A DNA stretch of 12,548 nt from Sphingomonadales bacterium UBA658 (GTDB lineage: Bacteria > Pseudomonadota > Alphaproteobacteria > Sphingomonadales > Sphingomonadaceae): positions 1 to 12,548 of the forward strand of contig DBOA01000123.1 of assembly GCA_002299195.1 (NCBI GenBank), given 5' to 3'. The translations under genes were made by a program, and so were the position numbers. Below the pieces are notes generated by a model. That model did no database searches. It saw only the letters and a program-made list of their open reading frames with translations, and had not been told where the DNA came from. Positions 7,536 to 12,548 of this stretch are shown here, piece by piece. Every line of letters begins with the position of its first letter. The stretch's first letter is position 1.

Positions 7536-7916
7536 TCAGTCAGTGACACGGTGCAGAGCGCACAGCTTGTTGCCATCCGGATCACGCAGATAGGCAAGAT
7601 ACAGTTTCATGCCATTGCCTTCACGGATGCCGGGTGCATCTTCAATCGCTTCGCCGCCATTTTCAACGCCCGCCTGGTGCCATGCATTTGCCAATTCGGG
7701 AGTCATCGCAAATCCGATGGTGCTGCCATTGCCGTGCGTGGCCGGATTGCCGTCAATTGGCGGCGTGACGAGGAACATTGATCCGTTATGCATGTAAATC
7801 AAACGACCCTTGGGGTCCTGCATGCCGGGCTTGCCGCCCATGGCAACGAAGGTTGCGTCGTAGAATTTTTTCGAACGGGCAATATCATTGCTGCCCACCA
7901 TCATATGACTATACAT
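7536..7916 (-). CDS. VOC family protein (glyoxalase/bleomycin resistance fold)
   Basis: This is a 126-residue protein of the vicinal oxygen chelate superfamily, whose members bind a metal or substrate between paired beta-alpha-beta-beta-beta modules. It begins MYSHMMVGSNDIARSKKFYD, a typical first module with His4 as a possible metal ligand, and ends LAYLRDPDGNKLCALHR, the second-module signature. The position usually held by a metal-binding Glu after DPDGN is Cys here. As far as I recall, this is common in the subgroup found near formaldehyde genes. It sits 17 bases after adhC with a strong AGGGAGAAG ribosome site and is probably translated at a good level. A role with glutathione adducts is a guess from context. 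Confidence 0.88.
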   Translation of the reverse strand: MYSHMMVGSNDIARSKKFYDATFVAMGGKPGMQDPKGRLIYMHNGSMFLVTPPIDGNPATHGNGSTIGFAMTPELANAWHQAGVENGGEAIEDAPGIREGNGMKLYLAYLRDPDGNKLCALHRVTD

Positions 7917-7921
7917 TATTA

Positions 7922-7930
7922 CTTCTCCCT
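7922..7930 (-). promoter_or_regulatory. Ribosome binding site of the VOC gene
   Basis: AGGGAGAAG on the minus strand lies 5 bases before the ATG at 7916 and inside the 17-base gap after the adhC stop. It is one of the strongest ribosome sites in the window. Confidence 0.7.
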
Positions 7931-7933
7931 AGA

Positions 7934-9046
7934 TTAAAACACCACGACACTGCGGATGCTTTCACCCGCGTGCATCAATTCAAATGCCTTGTTGATTTCC
8001 TCAAGCCCCATGACATGCGTAATCATCGGGTCGATTTCGATCTTGCCGGTCATATACATGTCGACGATCTTTGGAACGTCGGTGCGGCCCTTGGCGCCGC
8101 CAAAGGCGGTACCGCGCCAGTTGCGACCGGTCACGAGTTGGAATGGACGCGTTGCAATCTCTTTGCCCGCTTCGGCCACACCAATGATGATGCTGGTGCC
8201 CCAACCCCGATGGCATGCCTCAAGCGCGGTGCGCATCACTTCGGTGTTGCCGGTGGCATCAAAGGTGTAATCCGCGCCGCCGTCGGTCATGGCCACGATT
8301 GCGGCGACAACATCTTCGCGGCTCATGCCCCTGGAGTTCAGAAACGCGGTCATGCCGAACTTGCGGCCCCACTCTTCGCGGTCAGGATTAATATCAACGC
8401 CGATAATCATGCCAGCGCCAGCAAGCCGTGCGCCCTGAATGACGTTCAGTCCAATGCCGCCAAGGCCAAAGACAACGACATTATCGCCCACTTGCACCTT
8501 TGCTGTGTTGACCACAGCGCCAACGCCTGTGGTGACGCCGCAACCGATATAGCAGCTTGACTGGAACGGTGCGTCTTCACGGATTTTGGCAACGGCGATT
8601 TCCGGAAGCACGGTGAAGTTCGAAAATGTCGAGCAGCCCATATAATGGAAAATCGGCTGGCCCTTATAGCTAAAGCGCGTTGTGCCATCGGGCATCAGGC
8701 CCTTGCCCTGTGTCGCGCGAATGGCGGTGCACAGGTTGGTTTTACCGGACAGGCAGCTTTTGCACTGGCGGCATTCCGGTGTGTACAATGGAATAACATG
8801 ATCGCCAGGCTTCACGCTGGTCACGCCTGCGCCGACTTCGCGTACGATCCCTGCGCCTTCATGGCCAAGCACGGAAGGGAAAATCCCCTCGCTGTCAAAG
8901 CCATCGAGCGTATAGGCATCTGTATGGCAAATGCCGGTCGCCATGATCTCAACCAAGACTTCACCAGCCTTGGGACCTTCAAGGTCAAGCTCGACAATCT
9001 CAAGTGGCTTCTTCGCTTCAAAGGCAACAGCTGCGCGCGTCTTCAT
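7934..9046 (-). CDS. adhC: S-(hydroxymethyl)glutathione dehydrogenase / class III alcohol dehydrogenase
   Basis: This cytoplasmic zinc enzyme (also frmA, GSH-FDH) oxidises the spontaneous formaldehyde-glutathione adduct to S-formylglutathione with NAD+. It can also reduce S-nitrosoglutathione. The 370 residues match the family. Catalytic zinc ligands are seen as Cys40 (GICHTDAYTLDG) and His62-Glu63 (LGHEGAG), with a third in CYIGCGVTTGVGAV. The structural zinc loop is Cys92, Cys95, Cys98, Cys106 (CRQCKSCLSGKTNLC). The nucleotide-binding motif is GLGGIGLNVIQGARLAGA, and the class III hallmark RATQGKGLMPDGT is present. The ATG at 9046 has AGGGAGA 10 bases upstream. It is the first gene of the cluster adhC-VOC-ProX-fghA. 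An inverted repeat just upstream of the ribosome site might be regulatory. No frmR-type repressor gene is in the window. Confidence 0.97.
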   Translation of the reverse strand: MKTRAAVAFEAKKPLEIVELDLEGPKAGEVLVEIMATGICHTDAYTLDGFDSEGIFPSVLGHEGAGIVREVGAGVTSVKPGDHVIPLYTPECRQCKSCLSGKTNLCTAIRATQGKGLMPDGTTRFSYKGQPIFHYMGCSTFSNFTVLPEIAVAKIREDAPFQSSCYIGCGVTTGVGAVVNTAKVQVGDNVVVFGLGGIGLNVIQGARLAGAGMIIGVDINPDREEWGRKFGMTAFLNSRGMSREDVVAAIVAMTDGGADYTFDATGNTEVMRTALEACHRGWGTSIIIGVAEAGKEIATRPFQLVTGRNWRGTAFGGAKGRTDVPKIVDMYMTGKIEIDPMITHVMGLEEINKAFELMHAGESIRSVVVF

Positions 9047-9056
9047 GGTAATCGGG

Positions 9057-9063
9057 TCTCCCT
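9057..9063 (-). promoter_or_regulatory. Ribosome binding site of adhC
   Basis: AGGGAGA on the minus strand lies 10 bases before the ATG at 9046. The spacing is slightly long but the match is good, and it resembles the site of the next gene in the operon. Confidence 0.6.
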
Positions 9064-9068
9064 ATGAC

Positions 9069-9085
9069 TGGAAACGGCTTTTCCA
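9069..9085. repeat. Short perfect inverted repeat upstream of adhC
   Basis: TGGAAA and TTTCCA are perfect 6-base arms around a 5-base spacer. They lie in the 61-base gap between adhC and the Mo-oxidoreductase gene, 5 bases upstream of the adhC ribosome site. It could be an operator for the formaldehyde operon or an mRNA hairpin. It is a poor intrinsic terminator because no U-tract follows. I see no convincing -35/-10 pair in the gap. Confidence 0.4.
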
Positions 9086-9107
9086 TTAACCGCGCGGACA
9101 CGCAAGC

Positions 9108-9881
9108 CTAGATTCCGGCATACCACTCGTAGTCGCCCACATCTTCCCAATATCCACCTTTTCCACCATGGAATTTTGTCAGATCATCGGTCGCTTCGAT
9201 ACGCATGACATATTTGGCATGCTTATACCCCAGCTGCCGTTCGACACGCAGGCGAATGGGTGCGCCATATTTCAGCGGCAGCATTTCGCCATTCATCCCC
9301 CACGCCAATATTGTTTGCGGGTGAAATGCGTCGATCAAATCGATGGATTCATAATAAGGCTGTGCGCCGTAACTGTCCGCACAATGGAACACGATATATT
9401 TGGCGCGCGCCGATAAACCGGCTTGCTGTAACAACAGCCGCAACGGCGTGCCCTGCCATTTTGCAATCGCGCTCCAGCCCTCAACACAATCATGCCGTGT
9501 TATCTGGGTGCGCGACGGCATCGCGCGCAGCGTTTCTAGACTGACATCCATCGGGTTTGCCACCATGCCATCAATGCGCAGTGTCCAGTCGGCAAACTTA
9601 TTATCGACATGCGCCAGATACTCTGCCGAGGTGCCTGTTAGTGAGCCGTTGGTTTTGAAGACCGGCGAAATATCGGATGCAGGAAATTCCGGTGCAAGCG
9701 CCGCCCTGTCCATCAGGCTTCTGTGCACCGTCTGATTCAGCGTTTCAGCTGTGCGCAGTGCCGACCGGAACATGTCGCTTTCATTCAACGCATCGCAACC
9801 GCTTAAGATCAGCGCGCTGCCACCCAAAGTTGCGCCGCGCAAAAGTGCACGCCGTCCGATGATATCGCGGCCATTCTTCAT
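9108..9881 (-). CDS. Tat-exported, lipid-anchored molybdopterin-dependent oxidoreductase (sulfite oxidase/MsrP superfamily)
   Basis: The 257-residue protein carries a twin-arginine signal (GRRALLRGA, Arg10-Arg11). A lipobox LSGC (Cys29) follows, so it should be folded with its cofactor in the cytoplasm, exported by Tat and anchored by lipid in the periplasm. The rest is one sulfite-oxidase-type molybdopterin domain: WTLRIDGMVANP near residue 96, the molybdenum-ligating cysteine in RHDCVEGWSAIAKWQGTPL (Cys132), then YYESIDL and KYGAPIRLRVERQLGYKHAK. It is shorter than sulfite dehydrogenase SoxC/SorA and lacks their C-terminal dimer domain. It also differs from canonical MsrP, which is not a lipoprotein. 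The start overlaps the stop of the cytochrome gene (ATGA), so that cytochrome is the likely electron partner. The substrate is unknown; S- or N-oxide reduction or sulfite-type oxidation are possibilities. Confidence 0.88.
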   Translation of the reverse strand: MKNGRDIIGRRALLRGATLGGSALILSGCDALNESDMFRSALRTAETLNQTVHRSLMDRAALAPEFPASDISPVFKTNGSLTGTSAEYLAHVDNKFADWTLRIDGMVANPMDVSLETLRAMPSRTQITRHDCVEGWSAIAKWQGTPLRLLLQQAGLSARAKYIVFHCADSYGAQPYYESIDLIDAFHPQTILAWGMNGEMLPLKYGAPIRLRVERQLGYKHAKYVMRIEATDDLTKFHGGKGGYWEDVGDYEWYAGI

Positions 9882-10696
9882 GACGTCACTCCTGTCGGGT
9901 TGCTTTCGGGTGCCTGAGCAACTTTGCCCGTAATCATGGAACGGATGCCGTTAATTGGTCCGGACAGGAAAACCATCAGGAGATGCACCAGCACAAAAAT
10001 GGACAAAAGCGCCGCGCACATAAAGTGGATCGAACGCGCCGATTGGCGACCGCCAAATATATCATGCAACCATGGAAGTGCTGCATTCATGGCCGGTGAC
10101 ATGGCAAGGCCCGTGAAGATCATCAGCGGCAACAAAATGAAAATCACGCCGGCATAACTGAACTTTTGCAAGATATTATATGTCCCCGCATTGTGCGCAT
10201 CAAAGCGCAGTCGGGCATGGTTTTTAATATCGCTCCATATATGCTTTGGGGCCCATTCTGCCTTGCGGATATGCAAATGCTGGCGGATGTGGCCGTTCAA
10301 CAACGATGCCGCCATGAAGCCAGTCAACCCAAGCGCGAACAGCCATGCAAAGGCAAAATGCCAACGCCGTGCTGCGCCGAGATTGTACCGGGTCGGTATC
10401 GTCGCCCAGCCCGGGAAGGCCACGCGGCGGACTTTATCGTCCGTGCCCAACGACAATCCTAACACGCCCGTTGTCTCAAGCGTCGTTGCACCGATTTTCA
10501 CAAATCCAGTTGTTCTTGTGTCGTCAATTTCCAACCATGCGCGGTCTTCGCGTGATCCATATTCACCCCAATACAAACGCGGGTGCGCGTTGAAAATCAT
10601 CAGGCCGCTCATCAGCAAAACCATAAGCGCAATGGCGTTCAGCCAATGCCAAATCCGTGTGGTAGCTTTGTGCCGCTGCGCCATATTGTTCGCCAT
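9878..10696 (-). CDS. Cytochrome b561-type membrane heme protein, partner of the Mo-oxidoreductase
   Basis: This 272-residue integral inner membrane protein of the Ni/Fe-hydrogenase b-type cytochrome superfamily has four predicted membrane helices, at about residues 18-36, 114-135, 180-203 and 224-247. Likely heme ligands are histidines in RIWHWLN (His17), RRWHFAFAW, SIHFMCA and VLVHLLMV. A loop of about 75 residues between helices 1 and 2 holds YWGEYGSREDRAWLEI and is probably periplasmic. The protein should exchange electrons between quinol and the Tat-exported Mo-enzyme encoded immediately downstream (4-base overlap). It is not MsrQ, which is a six-helix ferric-reductase-like protein. Starts at 10696 and 10684 are both possible, without a clear ribosome site. 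The gap to parB upstream is 72 bases with hairpins, so this is likely a separate unit. Confidence 0.87.
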   Translation of the reverse strand: MANNMAQRHKATTRIWHWLNAIALMVLLMSGLMIFNAHPRLYWGEYGSREDRAWLEIDDTRTTGFVKIGATTLETTGVLGLSLGTDDKVRRVAFPGWATIPTRYNLGAARRWHFAFAWLFALGLTGFMAASLLNGHIRQHLHIRKAEWAPKHIWSDIKNHARLRFDAHNAGTYNILQKFSYAGVIFILLPLMIFTGLAMSPAMNAALPWLHDIFGGRQSARSIHFMCAALLSIFVLVHLLMVFLSGPINGIRSMITGKVAQAPESNPTGVTS

Positions 10697-10729
10697 CCAC
10701 CGTCTGTCCCACGATTGAACTCACAGTCG

Positions 10730-10746
10730 GCCTCATTTATTGAGGC
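10730..10746. terminator. Hairpin downstream of parB
   Basis: GCCTCA and TGAGGC form a perfect 6-base-pair stem around a 5-base TTTAT loop, 22 bases after the parB stop on the minus strand. Its place between parB and the cytochrome gene suggests termination or an mRNA 3' end. No U-tract follows on the minus strand, so intrinsic termination is uncertain. Confidence 0.4.
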
Positions 10747-10760
10747 GTATCTATGTATTT

Positions 10761-10780
10761 GAAAAATATTAGAATTTTTC
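10761..10780. repeat. AT-rich inverted repeat spanning the parB stop codon
   Basis: GAAAAAT and ATTTTTC are perfect 7-base arms with a 6-base spacer and cover the last codons and stop of parB. The stem would be weak because it is almost all A-T. It lies next to the 10730-10746 hairpin and may be part of the parB 3' end structure, or chance in an AT-rich patch. Confidence 0.35.
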
Positions 10781-11695
10781 ACCCGTCAGGCGCTGACACA
10801 ACATGTCGAGCTGGTCCAGGCTGCCATATTCAAATGTCACCGCTCCTGCGCCTGTAGCATTTTTCGGAACGATCCGCACGGTCAAGCCCAACAGGTCGCC
10901 CAAATGGGATTCCACTGCACGAATATCCGCATTGTCGCTGGCGCCCGTGCTTTTGCCTTTTTTGGCGCTCGGGGCGCGTTCTTTTTGCACGAGCGCTTCG
11001 GTAGCGCGGACCGACAGGCCGTTCTTGATGACCAGCATGGCCAATGGCACCGCATTCTCACTGCCCAACAAAGCGCGTGCATGCCCCATGGTCAATTTTT
11101 CTTCAATGACCAGATCGCGCAACGGCAAAGGCAAATCGAGCAGGCGCATCATATTCGCAACATGGCTGCGCGACTTATGCACCAGCTCCGCCAGCTCCGC
11201 CGCACTATGCCCGAACACATCGGTCAGCTTTTTATACGCTTCGGCTTCTTCAATCGGATTGAGATCCTGACGCTGGATATTTTCCAACAATGCAATTTCA
11301 AGCGTTTCGGCATCGTCAAAATTGCGCACGATCGCAGGCAAATCGTGCAGCTGAACCCGCTGCGCCGCGCGCCAACGGCGTTCACCGGCGACGATTTGAT
11401 AGCCATCGTTGAACGGACGCACGACGATAGGTTGAATGACGCCATGCTTTGCAATGCTGGCGGCCAACTCGGTCAACTTATCGTCGGAAAAATGGCGGCG
11501 CGGCTGATCGGGATTTGGGCGTATCGCGGCAACGGCAATTGTCATGACGCCAACGCTGCGGGAATCGACATTTCCGGACGCGCGCGCAGAAGACGGGTCG
11601 CCGCGCAATGCTTCACCAAGCAAGGCGTCCAGGCCACGACCCAATCCCATTTTTTTCTTCAATGGGGATTTTTCAGATGGATTATCATTCGTCAC
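10769..11695 (-). CDS. parB: Chromosome partitioning protein ParB
   Basis: ParB is a CTP-dependent DNA clamp that loads at parS sites and spreads around the origin. It works with ParA to segregate chromosomes and load SMC. The N-terminal motif MGLGRGLDALLGE stimulates or contacts ParA. The ParB/Srx domain follows with IRPNPDQPRRHF, HGVIQPIVVRP and the CTP-binding GERRWRAA (104-111). A helix-turn-helix with AELVHKSRSHVANMM (about 165-180) and a C-terminal dimerisation region come after. The GTG at 11695 gives 308 residues; its bases GTGA overlap the parA stop, and GGGAG lies about 8 bases upstream. The ATG at 11650 (start of MGLGRGL) is an alternative that would drop 15 lysine- and serine-rich residues. 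The open frame reaches 58 codons further upstream, inside parA, without support. Length and order are typical of chromosomal rather than plasmid ParB. Confidence 0.95.
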   Translation of the reverse strand: MTNDNPSEKSPLKKKMGLGRGLDALLGEALRGDPSSARASGNVDSRSVGVMTIAVAAIRPNPDQPRRHFSDDKLTELAASIAKHGVIQPIVVRPFNDGYQIVAGERRWRAAQRVQLHDLPAIVRNFDDAETLEIALLENIQRQDLNPIEEAEAYKKLTDVFGHSAAELAELVHKSRSHVANMMRLLDLPLPLRDLVIEEKLTMGHARALLGSENAVPLAMLVIKNGLSVRATEALVQKERAPSAKKGKSTGASDNADIRAVESHLGDLLGLTVRIVPKNATGAGAVTFEYGSLDQLDMLCQRLTGEKF

Positions 11696-12471
11696 GCTGC
11701 GAGCTCCCGGGCCGGTAGACGGCCAATCAATTCTCTTGCCAATTTCATATACGCCTCTGAACCCGAACAGCGATGGTCGTACACCAACGCGGGCAACCCA
11801 TGGCTTGGTGCCTCCGACAAACGCACGTTGCGCGGGATGACTGTTTGGAACACCAGATCGCCCAAGCAACTGCGCACGTCGTCCGCAACTTGTTCGGTCA
11901 GCTTGTTGCGTTTGTCGTACATGGTCAGCGCAACACCCATGATCGTCAGCGCCGGGTTAAACCGGCCCTGAATACGTTCAACTGTCTGTAATAGCTGACT
12001 CAAACCTTCCAACGCAAAAAATTCGCACTGCAACGGTACGAGCAGTGAGTCGACGGCCACGAGCGCGTTGATCGTGATGAGCCCCAGCGACGGCGGGCAA
12101 TCAATGATGCAGATATCCCAGTTGGCATCCGATTTGTCGAAAGCCGCCTTTAACCGCCCGGTGCGGTCCTCATATTCGACCAGTTCAATTTCGGCGCCCG
12201 ACAGATCGACTGTCGCAGGAACCATGTCGAGATTGGGAATCAAGGTCGGGATAGCCGCATCCTTCAACGACGCGTCACCCAGCAAAAGATCATAGCTGCT
12301 GTGGACACGCTGCGCTTGTTTCAGGCCCAGACCGGTGGACGCATTGCCTTGGGGATCCAGATCTACCAGCACGCACCGCCAACCACTTGCCGCCAATGCA
12401 GTAGCCAAGTTGATAGCCGTGGTGGTCTTGCCAACGCCGCCCTTTTGATTTGCCACTGCAATTCGGATCAT
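11692..12471 (-). CDS. parA: Chromosome partitioning ATPase ParA (Soj)
   Basis: This deviant Walker A ATPase binds DNA nonspecifically as an ATP dimer and is released by ParB, pulling origin regions apart. The 259 residues are typical of chromosomal ParA without the N-terminal helix-turn-helix found in many plasmid types. Motifs are KGGVGKTTT (Lys10, Lys15), the switch segment DLDPQGNASTGLG near residue 38, Walker B IIDCPPSLG near 120, and MYDKRNKL with VIPRNVRLSEAPSHGLP further on, both typical of Soj-like proteins. The ATG at 12471 has AAAGGGA 8 bases upstream and overlaps the stop of the preceding gene by 4 bases. parB follows with a 4-base overlap, so the two proteins are translationally coupled, which suits fixed stoichiometry. 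Confidence 0.97.
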   Translation of the reverse strand: MIRIAVANQKGGVGKTTTAINLATALAASGWRCVLVDLDPQGNASTGLGLKQAQRVHSSYDLLLGDASLKDAAIPTLIPNLDMVPATVDLSGAEIELVEYEDRTGRLKAAFDKSDANWDICIIDCPPSLGLITINALVAVDSLLVPLQCEFFALEGLSQLLQTVERIQGRFNPALTIMGVALTMYDKRNKLTEQVADDVRSCLGDLVFQTVIPRNVRLSEAPSHGLPALVYDHRCSGSEAYMKLARELIGRLPARELAA

Positions 12472-12548
12472 GGTTTTTGTCCCTTTGCCCCGGCGCTGCC
12501 GCCACCTGTACGCTTACCGGCCAATGTACCGACCAGAATGCCGGCATC
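12468..12548 (-). CDS. C-terminal end of a gene upstream of parA, probably rsmG (16S rRNA m7G methyltransferase)
   Basis: On the minus strand the frame is open from the right edge to a TGA that overlaps the parA ATG by 4 bases. It encodes 26 residues beginning DAGILVGTLAGKRT, with a flexible Gly/Ala/Lys tail. The ATGA overlap is strong evidence that a real gene ends here. In many alphaproteobacteria the gene directly before parA is rsmG (gidB), and a hydrophobic final strand followed by a basic tail would fit. The visible part is too short to prove identity, so the name rests on usual gene order. No gene symbol is given for that reason. Confidence 0.55.
   Translation of the reverse strand, partial: DAGILVGTLAGKRTGGGSAGAKGQKP

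Noticed and set aside
7778..8560. A 260-codon plus-strand open frame opposite adhC and the VOC gene
   Set aside because: It is rich in His, Cys and Ala without any fold signature and mirrors two clear genes on the minus strand.
9108..9881. Canonical MsrP (YedY) annotation
   Set aside because: The Mo-ligand region fits the superfamily, but the length, lipobox and non-MsrQ partner do not match canonical MsrP, so only the superfamily is claimed.
10904..11971. A 355-codon open frame on the plus strand, antisense to parB and the end of parA
   Set aside because: parB and parA on the other strand have complete family motifs, correct lengths and overlapping starts and stops. The antisense product has no recognisable motif, and its residue content looks like a shadow of the real coding frame.
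10697..12548. parS site near parA/parB
   Set aside because: I looked for the consensus TGTTTCACGTGAAACA or close variants on both strands of the window and saw none. A mismatch-tolerant motif scan would be needed to exclude a degenerate copy.

Overview
The window is a stretch of core chromosome from an alphaproteobacterium. Protein style and gene neighbourhood suggest a sphingomonad (Sphingomonadales): a 2-oxoglutarate dehydrogenase E2-E3 tail, a fused PabB-PabC, a glutathione-dependent formaldehyde operon and a parA-parB pair. Base composition is moderate and fairly even. I see no tRNA or rRNA gene, insertion sequence, integrase, CRISPR array or prophage gene. Genes are tightly packed; the longest gap is about 125 bases (2992-3116), so no gene-free stretch exceeds 300 bases.

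Plus strand (1-2119): the last 23 codons of the E2 component of 2-oxoglutarate dehydrogenase (odhB/sucB), then dihydrolipoyl dehydrogenase (lpdA), then a TRIC/UPF0126-type membrane protein whose start touches the lpdA stop. Minus strand (all the rest, transcribed right to left): the C-terminus of an upstream gene at the right edge (probably rsmG), parA and parB, joined by 4-base overlaps. Two hairpins follow parB. Next comes a two-gene redox module: a b-type cytochrome overlapping by 4 bases with a Tat-exported, lipid-anchored molybdopterin oxidoreductase. Next comes a one-carbon cluster: adhC/frmA (S-hydroxymethylglutathione dehydrogenase), a VOC protein, a YbaK/ProX-type tRNA deacylase, fghA/frmB (S-formylglutathione hydrolase), fused pabB-pabC, and an aspartate/aromatic-type aminotransferase. 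Last come a small one-helix membrane protein and a predicted lipoprotein MsrA, convergent with the TRIC gene.

How the genes work together: adhC and fghA oxidise the formaldehyde-glutathione adduct to formate, and pabBC makes p-aminobenzoate for folate, itself a one-carbon carrier. The Mo-enzyme/cytochrome pair and the predicted exported MsrA both point to redox chemistry or repair in the cell envelope. parA/parB segregate the chromosome, which suggests a location near the replication origin, although no parS site was seen.

This is mostly ordinary core genome, and I do not see a clear-cut new system. The points most worth a second look are an MsrA with no resolving cysteine, the lipid-anchored Mo-oxidoreductase/cytochrome b pair of unknown substrate, the tRNA-editing gene translationally coupled to fghA, and a small membrane protein overlapping msrA.
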